NCBI GenBank assembly: GCA_965204715.1
Contig: OZ242009.1
Coordinates: forward strand, 3,596,001 to 3,660,000
DNA: 64,000 bases
Reading direction: 5' to 3'
Source: CATOSP01 sp965204715
GTDB lineage: Bacteria; Chloroflexota; Dehalococcoidia; Lucifugimonadales; UBA3495
Each line of letters opens with the position of its first letter. Position 1 is the first letter of the stretch. Below the pieces are notes generated by a model, which was not told the origin of the DNA, did no database searches, and saw nothing but the letters and a program-made list of their open reading frames with translations. This document shows positions 23,379-31,690 of this stretch, one piece after another. A program made the position numbers and the translations under genes.

Positions 23379-24745
23379 CCCAGCACCCCCACGGAAAGCA
23401 GCCGGGCGATTTCCGGCTCGCTGATCCCAAGCCGGCCGGAAAGCGTTTCCCGGGTATGCTCGCCCAGCGATGGCGCGCGCCGGTAGACCCATCCAACGCG
23501 CTTTCCGAACTTGGGTGAGTCCTGCCCATCGCTGCCGGGACCATCCATCGAGGGAGCAAGGGACGGGGCAAGTTTCATGGGAGCGCCCGGATACTTAAGT
23601 CCGTCCTGTCCCGGACCATCCAACTCCACGAAGTAGTCACGGGCGTTCAACTGCTCCATGTCCAGGATGTCTTGCATCGTAGCCACGTAGGCGAACCCCA
23701 GGCCCCGGTCCTGCCCCGCCTTGAAAATGTCCACCTTGTCGTGGTCCAACAGCCAGGGAAGCATCAGGGCGTCCACTTCGTCCGCGTTTATCATCCGCCC
23801 GTTGCGGGACTCGAACCTCGGGTCGGCCAGCTCCTCCCGCTCCATGATTTCCGCCACCGCGGGCCAGCGCGTATCCGGCCCCGCGATTATCCCCACGAAC
23901 CCGTCCCGGCAGGGATAGATCCCCCAAGCGGCCCGGCCATACCCACGGTTGCCGACCCGGGTGAACTCGATCCCCGAGTAGCTGTACTGCATCAGCGCGT
24001 TTTCCAGGATGTTCGTCGCGTACTCGGCGATGGACACGTCAATCTGCTGTCCCTCGCCGGTCTCTTCCGCATACATCAGCGCGCCCATGGTCGCCACAAA
24101 GGCGACCTGCCCTGTGCCAAGCTGGGCCAGCGGCGCTCCCTCTTTCAGGGGCGGCATGTCCGGCTCGCCGGTGATGTTCATCAAGCCGCCCGCGGCATAA
24201 AGGTTGATTTCCGTCGCTTTCCAGTCCCGGTAGGGGCCGGTCTGCCCGTAGTTGGAAATGGAGGTCATCACCAGCGCCGGGTTGGTCTTTCGCAGTTCCT
24301 CGTAGCCCAGGCCCAGCCTGTCCATGGTGCCGGGAGCGAAGTTCTCGACCACGATGTCGGAGGAGGCGGCCAGTTGGCGGGCGATTTCCTTGCCCTCTTC
24401 GGATTTCAGGTCCAGTGCGAAGCTCTTCTTGGATGTGTTCAGATACAGGAACCAGGCCCCCGCATCATCGCAATTATCGCCCTGCGTCCCGGTTGAGGCG
24501 GGGACCAGTGTCGAGACCAGCGGCCCAAACCGCCGCATAGGGTCGCCGCCGGGAGGCTCTATCTTGATGACTTCCGCTCCGAGGCTCGACAGGAGCTTTG
24601 TGCAGTAAGGGCCGGCGAGGTAGTGAGTCAGGTCAAGCACCTTGACGCCTTCCAGCAACCCCGCGGTCTCTTCGCTGTGCGACGACTGATTGACCAATTC
24701 CGCCGGTGTACCTCCAGTCGTTCCGTGTCCGGGCGCGACAGCCAT
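23375..24745 (-). CDS. CaiB/BaiF family III CoA-transferase (partner lacking catalytic Asp)
   Basis: 456 residues from ATG 24745. Typical motifs VKVLDLTHYLAGPYCTKLLS, GAEVIKIEPPGGDPMRR, DIVVENFAPGTMDRLGLGYE and SISNYGQTGPYRDW. At the position of the catalytic Asp it has Gln (Q208 in LAQLGTGQVAF). The frame stays open far upstream, but that part lies antisense to the divergent gene and is not coding. It is the upstream gene of a two-gene unit with an ATGA overlap to the Asp-containing partner, so a heteromeric enzyme is likely. Confidence 0.88.
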   Translation of the reverse strand: MAVAPGHGTTGGTPAELVNQSSHSEETAGLLEGVKVLDLTHYLAGPYCTKLLSSLGAEVIKIEPPGGDPMRRFGPLVSTLVPASTGTQGDNCDDAGAWFLYLNTSKKSFALDLKSEEGKEIARQLAASSDIVVENFAPGTMDRLGLGYEELRKTNPALVMTSISNYGQTGPYRDWKATEINLYAAGGLMNITGEPDMPPLKEGAPLAQLGTGQVAFVATMGALMYAEETGEGQQIDVSIAEYATNILENALMQYSYSGIEFTRVGNRGYGRAAWGIYPCRDGFVGIIAGPDTRWPAVAEIMEREELADPRFESRNGRMINADEVDALMLPWLLDHDKVDIFKAGQDRGLGFAYVATMQDILDMEQLNARDYFVELDGPGQDGLKYPGAPMKLAPSLAPSMDGPGSDGQDSPKFGKRVGWVYRRAPSLGEHTRETLSGRLGISEPEIARLLSVGVLG

Positions 24746-24910
24746 TGTGCCATCGGCCCCAGCCAAATGCAATTGCGCCGCGACATACCCATCTGTGCAG
24801 ACCGTCCATTTGTGATATTCTTCCTCCGTCGGCGCAACTGGCACGCGGCCAACCCGAATACGGCCAGTCAACACGCGACTACACACCAACACCGGCCCCA
24901 GGAGGCAACT

Positions 24911-26041
24911 ATGGAGCGTCCCGTTTTCCAACCGCCGGGAACCCCGGTCGAGGAACTGGACACCCCCGCGCTGGTCGTGGACCTGGGCATAATGGAGCAG
25001 AATATTCGCACGCTCCACGCGGCATTCAATGGGGCGTTCAATGGAGCGTCCAATGAATCTAAGGCAGGCGTCCGCCCCTTCGTTACCCCGCACCAGTGCC
25101 CCCAGATCGCTCACGTTCAGGCCAACGCCATCAGCGGAGCAGGCGATGCACGGGCCACGGGCATTGCCGCAACCACCGTCGGCGAGGCCGAGGTATTCGC
25201 CCAGGCCGGTTTCTCTTCCATCCTGGTCGCCAGCCAGATAGTGACCCGCTCCAAGATTGCCCGCCTGTGCGCCCTGGCAGCTTCCAACCGCATGTCGGTA
25301 GCGGTTGACTCTCCCCAGAACGTAGCGTCTCTCTCCGAAGCGGCGACTGCCGCGGGCGTCACCCTTGGCATCCTTGTAGAATTGGAAGCCGGGCTGGGAC
25401 GCTGCGGCGTCATGCCAGGCCAATCAGCCGTGGAGTTAGCCAGAGAGGTCCCCGGTTCGCCGGGGCTTGAGTTCATGGGCGTCATGGCGATTCCCCCGGT
25501 GGACGTAGCAACGGAAGCCGGCATGCGCCAGCAATTGCAGCCCGCCCTGGACACCCGAGAGTTGCTGGAGCGTGAGGGGTTGCCCGGAAACGTCAGCGTG
25601 GCCGGCACTCACAACTACAGCGTTGCGGCCGGCATCGACGGCATCACCGAAGTCCAGGCTGGCTCGTATCCCCTGATGGACTTCCGCTACTGCCAGCTAA
25701 GGCCCGAGTTCCGGCCGGCCGCGAAAGTCCTCACCTCGGTAATCAGCCACCCCGTCGACAGATCGGCCGTGCTGGACGCCGGACACAAGGCCACCGGCCC
25801 GGACCGCGGCACGGCAGTCCTGGTAGGCATACCCGGCGCGGCGGCCAACCGCTTCAGCGCCGAGCACGGCGTCGTTGACCTCGAGGAGTCCGCCGTGTCC
25901 CGGTTGCGCCCCGGCGACAGGGCATGGCTGGTCCCCAACGATCTGGCCATGTGCGTCAACCAGTACGATTACATCCGCGCGGTGCGCGACGGCAGGCTTG
26001 AGGGATACTGGCCCGTCGCCGCCAGGGGAAGGTTCACCTGA
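24911..26041 (+). CDS. D-threonine-aldolase/alanine-racemase-fold protein without PLP lysines
   Basis: 376 residues; AGGAGGC ribosome-binding site before ATG 24911. N-terminal half is the PLP-barrel type (TPVEELDTPALVVDLGIMEQ) and the C-terminal half is the beta domain (AVLDAGHKATGPDRG...). It aligns end to end with the neighbour at 26114-27214. Where the neighbour has RPHSKNHKTP (PLP-lysine segment), this protein has RPFVTPHQCP: T59 and Q62 replace both lysines. It can therefore not form the usual internal aldimine. Residues 38-48 also contain a small AFNGAFNGASN repeat. It may have a structural or regulatory role, or be decaying; its intact frame and good start favour expression. Confidence 0.75.
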   Translation: MERPVFQPPGTPVEELDTPALVVDLGIMEQNIRTLHAAFNGAFNGASNESKAGVRPFVTPHQCPQIAHVQANAISGAGDARATGIAATTVGEAEVFAQAGFSSILVASQIVTRSKIARLCALAASNRMSVAVDSPQNVASLSEAATAAGVTLGILVELEAGLGRCGVMPGQSAVELAREVPGSPGLEFMGVMAIPPVDVATEAGMRQQLQPALDTRELLEREGLPGNVSVAGTHNYSVAAGIDGITEVQAGSYPLMDFRYCQLRPEFRPAAKVLTSVISHPVDRSAVLDAGHKATGPDRGTAVLVGIPGAAANRFSAEHGVVDLEESAVSRLRPGDRAWLVPNDLAMCVNQYDYIRAVRDGRLEGYWPVAARGRFT

Positions 26042-26113
26042 CCCCCGGCCGCAGGGCGGAACCCATCCGAGCAGGAAAACGAACAAGAAAAAACCCGCGA
26101 AGGGAGACCCGCA

Positions 26114-27214
26114 ATGACCCAGCTCTACCGTCCCGCACCCGGCACTCCCGTCGAAGACCTGGAAACCCCCTGCCTCGTCCTGGACATGGACGCCCTGGAC
26201 CACAACATGGACGTGATGGCCGACTACTACGAGGGCCGGAGCAGCAAGCTGCGCCCCCACAGCAAGAACCACAAGACCCCGGCGCTGGCCCACCGCCAAA
26301 TGCGGCTGGGCGGCACCATCGGCGGGGTCTGCGCCGCCAAGGTCTCCGAGGCCGAGGTCATGGTCCACGGCGGGATACCCAGCGTCTTCATCACCAGCGA
26401 GATCAGGGAGCCGCTGAAGATAGAGCGGCTCTGCACCCTGGCGCAGCAGGCGGAAATGCTGGTGGCCTGTGACGACGCGGACAACGCCCGTGACCTGTCC
26501 CGCGCCGCCGCCGACCGGGGGGTGACCCTGGGAATCGTCATCGAGCTTGAGACGGGTCTGAGGCGATGCGGCGTCCAGGACGCGGCCCAGGGTGTGGAAC
26601 TGGCCAAAGCGGTCCAGTCCATGCCCGGCCTGGCCTTCCGGGGCATTATGAGCCACCAGGTCATACCCGCCATGCCGGAGCGGGAGGACCGGGTCACCGA
26701 GGGGCGGCGGGTCATCCAGGGGGTCATCGGCCTCAAGGACGCCATTGAAGCCGCGGGCATCCCGGTTGACATCGTCTCAACCGGAGAGACCTGGAGTTAC
26801 GACGTGGCCGGTGAAATCCCCGGCGTCACCGAGATACAGGGCGGCAGCTACCTGGTAATGGAGACCGGCTACGGCTACATGACCGACTTCCACTACGCCG
26901 GCAAGGTATTGACCACGGTAATCAGCGCCCCCCGCCCCGGCGTTGCTGTCGGAGACGCCGGACAGAAGACCATCGCCACCCTGCGCGGTATGCCCGAGGT
27001 GGAAGGTCGCCCCGGCGTATCGGTGGAGTCGATGGACCCCGACCACGTGGTCTTCCACGTCGATGAGGGGACAACCCTGAACGTGGGAGACCAGGTAACT
27101 CTGATCCCATCGCAGCAGGACGCCACCGTAAGCCGCTGGGACCGCTTCATCGGCATCCGCGACGGCAGGGTTGAGGCCGTCTGGGACATCCAGGCCAGGG
27201 GTTGCCACAACTAG
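26114..27214 (+). CDS. D-threonine aldolase-like PLP enzyme (alanine racemase N-terminal fold)
   Basis: 366 residues. LETPCLVLDMDALDHNMDVM starts the barrel. The PLP-binding lysine is K51 in LRPHSKNHKTP. VSEAEVMVHGGIPSVFITSE, IELETGLRRCGV and STGETWSYDV line the barrel as in D-threonine aldolase/D-serine dehydratase-like proteins, and the C-terminal domain has DAGQKTIATLRGMPEV. Near the C-terminus the metal-site region reads PSQQDATVSRWD, where relatives have His-x-Asp/Cys, so metal binding may differ. Probably cleaves or dehydrates a D-3-hydroxyamino acid. It lies 72 bp downstream of its PLP-lysine-free paralogue and is probably co-transcribed. Confidence 0.82.
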   Translation: MTQLYRPAPGTPVEDLETPCLVLDMDALDHNMDVMADYYEGRSSKLRPHSKNHKTPALAHRQMRLGGTIGGVCAAKVSEAEVMVHGGIPSVFITSEIREPLKIERLCTLAQQAEMLVACDDADNARDLSRAAADRGVTLGIVIELETGLRRCGVQDAAQGVELAKAVQSMPGLAFRGIMSHQVIPAMPEREDRVTEGRRVIQGVIGLKDAIEAAGIPVDIVSTGETWSYDVAGEIPGVTEIQGGSYLVMETGYGYMTDFHYAGKVLTTVISAPRPGVAVGDAGQKTIATLRGMPEVEGRPGVSVESMDPDHVVFHVDEGTTLNVGDQVTLIPSQQDATVSRWDRFIGIRDGRVEAVWDIQARGCHN

Positions 27215-27304
27215 AGCGTCCCGGATAGAAACTCAGACCCTGGCGCATCAAATCAGACCGGGCCTTCTCAAGTCCCCTTCAGCCCGCCGCCGGTTGAGGG
27301 CTGG

Positions 27305-29308
27305 CTACTGGACTGTCACCGCCACCGCGACTGAGCAGTTGTTCCCGGTGTTGGACTCCCCAGCTACCGGGTTCACGCACGCGCCGTAGTAGTGCGTTCC
27401 CGAATTCTGCGGTGCAGTTAGTTCAATGGACGATGAACGACTCCCCGCCACGGGAACGGGAGTCACCCAGCCAGTTCTGATCTGCGTGTCCTCTGTAGTA
27501 ATATCTTGGTCGGTCGAGCGGTAGTAGCGCAGGGTGGTCCCGTCCGACGGGCCATTGCCCTGGTTGTGCACCGTGGCCCTCAGCGTGAATGATGCTCCCG
27601 CCGCCAGGCTGTCAGGGCTTGCCGAAGGCGATTGGACAACCAGATCAGGGGCACCTACGACGGTAACTCTCACAGCGATCGAGCAGTTGTTGTCCTTGTT
27701 GGACTCGTTCTGAAAAGGTTGCACGCAGGCGCCGTAGTAGTATATCCCCGCGCTTGACGGCGCGGTCAGGCTGATGGACTCGTTGCTGGTCACCGATGCC
27801 GCAAGACTGCCCACCGGGTCCTCTGTACCTACCTGCGTGTCCTCTGTAGTAATATCCTGGTCGGACGAGCGGTAGTACCTCAGAAATGTGGATGGTGACG
27901 GACTGCCGCCCTGGTTGCGCACCGTGGCCCTCAGTGTGAAGGACGCTCCAGCATCCGGGCTGTTGTCACTTGCCGAAGCCGATTGGACAACCAGATCGGG
28001 GGCGCCGGCGACAATAACTCTCACCGCGACTGAGCAGTTGTTTCCTGTATTCGACTCCCCATTGACCGCATCCACGCAGGCACCGTAGTAGTACGTCCCC
28101 GCGCTTGACGGCGCGGTCAAGCTGATGGACTCACTGCTGGTCACCGATGCCGCAAGACCACCCACCGAGTCCGTGCCTACCGGCGTGTCGTCGGTGTAGA
28201 TGGTTGAGTCAGCCGAGCGGTAGTAACGCAGGGTAGTCGAGGCCGATGGACTGTTGCCCTGGTTGCGCACCGCGGCGTTGAGCGTGAAGCTCGCCCCGGG
28301 ATCCAGGTTGCTGTTGCTGACCGTGGGCGCGTCCACGACCAGGTCGGGACCCCCTACTGGCATTCCGGATGTCGGGGTAGTGGCGGTGTCGACGTTGGAC
28401 GCTGGGCCTGTGCCCGCCGAGTTGATGGCGGAAACCCGGTAGTACCGGGTGCTGCTCGCCGTCAGCCCGGTGTGGGAGTATCGAGTGACGGTGGAGCCGG
28501 TGTTGGATACCTGGCTGCTCCAGGACGAGCCGTCCGTCGAGACCTCGACGCGGTAGCCGGTGATGGCCGCCCCGCCGTCGCTGGCGGGCGCAGTCCACGA
28601 CAGGTCGATCTGGGTCTGCCCGTTGGCCGTGGCCGTCAAGTTCGTGGGGGCGCCCGGCGGCTGTGCCGTGGCCGGGCCGAACAGGTAGAGGTTTATGAGC
28701 CTGATCACGTCGGTCTTGGTGATGGCGTTAGTGCCCGCGCCGAAGAGGTAGTCGTTGATGGCCTTTATGACCTCGTCCTTCTGAATCCCCGGCGTCCCGT
28801 TGGTATCGTACCTGTCAACCAGCGGGTCCCCCGTCGCCGCCTCTACCGTCACCGTGTAATCGCCGCCGACCGTATGGGTGTTACCTTCAGAATCGCTCAG
28901 GGTCCCGGAGAAGGGATAGGGACCATCCACATCGGACGCGATAACGGTGTATGTAAAGGAGGTCTCCCCTTGCAGGGCGAATATGACCTGCTGAGGATCA
29001 AGATCGACCTGGTCAAGACTGCTGGATATGTATCTGAACCCTTGGGGCAGCCTCTCCGTGACCGAGCCGCTCGAACCGTAGTTGGCAACGGCGATGGTCA
29101 CCGTCACCTCTCCGCCCGGCGAAACTGTTTCCGGGGAGAAGGACCTGGTGGCGCTGGCGCTGGGGGTTACCTGGGCAACTACAGGGGCAGTGCCGAACAG
29201 CCCCAGCGCACCCGTCATTGCAGCAACCATCATTACCGCCAACATCCCTCTCAGCATACCCCTCATCTCCCTTGGCTGCCTGGTTGCGCTTGATGGGTCC
29301 CGCTTCAC
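27305..29308 (-). CDS. Secreted CARDB-repeat protein with dockerin-like and fibronectin III domains
   Basis: 667 residues. A hydrophobic signal segment (about 18-46, MLRGMLAVMMVAAMTGAL, ending VVAQ) is followed by a DUF11-like beta domain (45-150). A dockerin-like pair of calcium loops spans about 165-212 (DRYDTNGTPGIQKDEVIKAI and ITKTDVIRLINLYLFG). One fibronectin III domain lies at about 217-310 (PGAPTNLTATANGQTQIDLS). Three CARDB repeats (about 325-440, 442-555, 557-667) each open PDLVVQSxSAS and close with ESNTGNNCSVAVxV. It is exported and presumably cell-surface or extracellular. The start could be a few residues downstream (MRGMLRGM). It ends in VAVAVTVQ. Confidence 0.85.
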   Translation of the reverse strand: MKRDPSSATRQPREMRGMLRGMLAVMMVAAMTGALGLFGTAPVVAQVTPSASATRSFSPETVSPGGEVTVTIAVANYGSSGSVTERLPQGFRYISSSLDQVDLDPQQVIFALQGETSFTYTVIASDVDGPYPFSGTLSDSEGNTHTVGGDYTVTVEAATGDPLVDRYDTNGTPGIQKDEVIKAINDYLFGAGTNAITKTDVIRLINLYLFGPATAQPPGAPTNLTATANGQTQIDLSWTAPASDGGAAITGYRVEVSTDGSSWSSQVSNTGSTVTRYSHTGLTASSTRYYRVSAINSAGTGPASNVDTATTPTSGMPVGGPDLVVDAPTVSNSNLDPGASFTLNAAVRNQGNSPSASTTLRYYRSADSTIYTDDTPVGTDSVGGLAASVTSSESISLTAPSSAGTYYYGACVDAVNGESNTGNNCSVAVRVIVAGAPDLVVQSASASDNSPDAGASFTLRATVRNQGGSPSPSTFLRYYRSSDQDITTEDTQVGTEDPVGSLAASVTSNESISLTAPSSAGIYYYGACVQPFQNESNKDNNCSIAVRVTVVGAPDLVVQSPSASPDSLAAGASFTLRATVHNQGNGPSDGTTLRYYRSTDQDITTEDTQIRTGWVTPVPVAGSRSSSIELTAPQNSGTHYYGACVNPVAGESNTGNNCSVAVAVTVQ

Positions 29309-29347
29309 TCTGCGGCGGCATCGTCCACCGCCGTTGCCATTCCGGCT

Positions 29348-29505
29348 CTACGGTTGACTGACCGTTGGGAGGATACAGTTCCCCCTTGGTCCACGGACCA
29401 GTCTCATACGGTATACACCAGTGGTTGCGGCCGAAGCAACCGTTATCGCCACAGCGTTGGAGCAATTGTTTCCCGCACCGCACTCTCGACTGACCGTATC
29501 TCACC
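29348..29505 (-). pseudogene. Remnant of a second CARDB protein C-terminus
   Basis: A minus-strand frame ending at TAG 29348 encodes CGAGNNCSNAVAITVAS. This mirrors the CARDB end motif NTGNNCSVAVAVTV of the adjacent gene, then runs into unrelated residues. The reading frame is closed by TGA just upstream at about 29503. It looks like the residue of a tandem CARDB gene copy next to the intact one. Confidence 0.5.
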
Positions 29506-29594
29506 CTGCCCTATCGCAACAAAACTCTGCCCGGTGGCAACCGTTGGGCAGCGGCCACCGGGATTATCGCGCTTCCGGCTCCCCGGCCAGTCCG

Positions 29595-29915
29595 TTACGA
29601 CGGCTGCGGGGCAAAGTCCGGCGAAAGCATCAGGTAAGTCTTCTGCGCCTCGATAAGCCCCCGCACCGCGGGCAGGTACTTCCCCGTCCAGTCCGGGTCC
29701 TGGGCCACCTGTGCCTTCGCCTCGTCCAGGTGCGCGTAGTCCCGGTAGGCCCAGATGTGGACCACCTGGTTCAACTCTCCCACGTCGCTGTAGTACCAGC
29801 CCGCCAGCTTGACCCCGTACTTGGCCCGGATGGGAATCGACAGCTCTTCGACCGCCTTCATGTAATCGGGAATCGCGCCCGGCTTGAACGTATACTGGCG
29901 AAAGTCGTAAATCAT
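29595..29915 (-). CDS. NIPSNAP family protein
   Basis: 106 residues from ATG 29915. MIYDFRQYTFKPGAIPDYMK, then VGELNQVVHIWAYRDYAHLDEAKAQVAQDP and TYLMLSPDF are typical of the NIPSNAP dimeric alpha/beta-barrel family, whose members include small oxidative or binding proteins of uncertain function. It starts 44 bp downstream of fhs in the same direction and closes the pepN-metH-fhs run. Confidence 0.85.
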   Translation of the reverse strand: MIYDFRQYTFKPGAIPDYMKAVEELSIPIRAKYGVKLAGWYYSDVGELNQVVHIWAYRDYAHLDEAKAQVAQDPDWTGKYLPAVRGLIEAQKTYLMLSPDFAPQPS

Positions 29916-29958
29916 GCCTTCATGCCTCCATGTAGTCTGATTGCCGCGTGACAGGCCA

Positions 29959-31593
29959 TTACAGGCCCAGTATCTCTCCATCGGGCGAAACGTCCATGTC
30001 CAGCGCCCGGGGCCGGGTCGGCAGGCCGGGCAGGGTCTCGATCCTGCCTGCCAGGGCGTACAGGAAGCCCGCTCCCACCGACGCCCGGATGTCCGAGACC
30101 GGGAAAGCGTACCCCGACGGGCTGCCCCGGCGAGCCGGGTCGTGAGAGATGGACAGGTGGGTCTTGGCCATGCAGATGGGCAGATTGTCCCACCCTTGGG
30201 CGGTGAAGAAACGCGCCCTGCGACGGGCCTCCGCGGTCCAGGTGACGGACGAAGCCCCGTAGACCCGCCGGGCCAGGGCCAGCACCTTGTCCTCCACGCT
30301 CGCATCCAGGGGATAGGCGTAGTCTATCCCGGCGGGAGTCACCGTCGTATCGGCGGCGCACCTGGCAACGGCTTCCGCCAGGGCAACGCTGCCGTCGCCG
30401 CCGCCGGTGAACCCCTCGTATTCGGCGGTGGCATAGGCCCCGGCATCCCCGGCTATCTCGGACACCGTGCTCAATTCCTCGGTACTATCCCCCTCAAAGC
30501 GGTTCAGCGCCACCACGACGGGGAGACCGAAGCTGCGGACAATCCCTATGTGATGCACCAGGTTGGCCGCACCCGCCTCAACCGCTTCATGGTTGGGCAT
30601 GGCCAACTCCCGGCGGCGCGCCCCCCCATGCCAGCGAATGGCCCGGAGCGACGAGACCAGCACCGCTGCCGCCACCGGCAGACCGCTCTGCCTGGTCTTG
30701 ATGTGCATGAATTTCTCAAACCCGAGGTCCGAGCCAAACCCGGCCTCGGTGATCACGTGGTCGGCGTAGCCCATGCCCAGCTTGTCGGCGATGATTGAGC
30801 TGCAACCATGCGCGATGTTTCCGAAGGGCCCGGCGTGGACAATCGCCGGTTGCCCCTCAAGGGTCTGCACCAGGTTGGGCATCACCGTATGCCGCATCAG
30901 GGTCATCAGCGGCCCGGCGAATCCCAGGTCGCCCGCGGATACTGGACTGCCGTCGCGGTTGGTCCCCACAACGATCCTGGAGAGCCGGTCGCGCAGGTCC
31001 TCCAGGTCTTCGGCCAGCGCCAGTATCGCCATGATCTCCGATGCGGTTACGAAGTCGAAACGGGTCTCCCGCAGCGGGCTGTTGGCGCTGCCGCCAAGCC
31101 CGGTCGCAACCTGGCGCAGCGAGCGGTCCGATGCGTCGGTTACCCGGGACCACTGGATTCCCTCCGGCGCCATGTTGCAGGCGGCGTTGCGGTAGACGGC
31201 GTTCTCCACCAGGGCGGCCAGCAGATTGTGGGTGGACCCCACGGCGTGGGCGTCGCCGGTGAAGTGGATGTTGATCTCATCTTCAGGGACTATGCGCGCC
31301 CTGCCGCCGCCCGCGCCGCCGCCCTTGATCCCGTAGATAGGGCCGAGGGCAGGCTCCCGCAGGTTCACCACCGGGCGGTATCCCAGCTTGCCCAGTCCCT
31401 GGGTCAGCCCGATGGCGGTGGTGGTCTTGCCCTCCCCCGCGGGTGTGGGCGTGATCCCCGTCACCACTATCAGCTTGGCCGGCCTGTCCTCCCTGATCGC
31501 GTCCAGGCTGATCTTGGCCTTGTAACGGCCAAAGGGAATCAGGTGCTCCTGATCGACGCCGAGACGTTCCGCCACAAGGTTGATCGGGTCCAT
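29959..31593 (-). CDS. fhs: Formate-tetrahydrofolate ligase
   Basis: 544 residues, the normal length. Starts MDPINLVAERLGVDQEHLIP. The P-loop-like ATP segment is ITPTPAGEGKTTTAIGLTQG, and the family signature GIKGGGAGGGRARIVPEDEINIHFTGD follows. Further landmarks are EAGFGSDLGFEKFMHIKTR, VVALNRFEGDSTEE and the C-terminal ICMAKTHLSISHDP. It makes 10-formyl-THF from formate, THF and ATP. It lies 95 bp downstream of metH, suggesting a C1 supply module for methionine synthesis, or the methyl branch of a C1-fixing route. Confidence 0.96.
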   Translation of the reverse strand: MDPINLVAERLGVDQEHLIPFGRYKAKISLDAIREDRPAKLIVVTGITPTPAGEGKTTTAIGLTQGLGKLGYRPVVNLREPALGPIYGIKGGGAGGGRARIVPEDEINIHFTGDAHAVGSTHNLLAALVENAVYRNAACNMAPEGIQWSRVTDASDRSLRQVATGLGGSANSPLRETRFDFVTASEIMAILALAEDLEDLRDRLSRIVVGTNRDGSPVSAGDLGFAGPLMTLMRHTVMPNLVQTLEGQPAIVHAGPFGNIAHGCSSIIADKLGMGYADHVITEAGFGSDLGFEKFMHIKTRQSGLPVAAAVLVSSLRAIRWHGGARRRELAMPNHEAVEAGAANLVHHIGIVRSFGLPVVVALNRFEGDSTEELSTVSEIAGDAGAYATAEYEGFTGGGDGSVALAEAVARCAADTTVTPAGIDYAYPLDASVEDKVLALARRVYGASSVTWTAEARRRARFFTAQGWDNLPICMAKTHLSISHDPARRGSPSGYAFPVSDIRASVGAGFLYALAGRIETLPGLPTRPRALDMDVSPDGEILGL

Positions 31594-31652
31594 TGCTCCC
31601 CCAATTCCTGCTTATTCCCCCGAGGCTTCCGGTTGGCATGACCGGCGCGGCG

Positions 31653-31690
31653 TCCCTCTCCCGGAAGGAGGGGGGTTGGGGCGAGGACCT
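31653..31690. repeat. Dispersed GAGAGGG-type palindromic repeat, copy 1
   Basis: TCCCTCTCCCGGAAGGAGGG then GGTTGGGGCGAGGA, an imperfect palindrome with a trailing GGG-GAGG element. Related copies lie at 48560-48600 and 49548-49585. It lies between metH and fhs. Confidence 0.6.

Noticed and set aside
24746..25423. Upstream extension of the CoA-transferase frame (minus strand)
   Set aside because: It would overlap the divergent gene at 24911 and shows no CoA-transferase sequence; the homologous start is ATG 24745.
29595..30305. 236-codon version of the NIPSNAP gene
   Set aside because: The extra 130 codons run through the fhs coding sequence in another frame; the family start MIYDF at 29915 fits.
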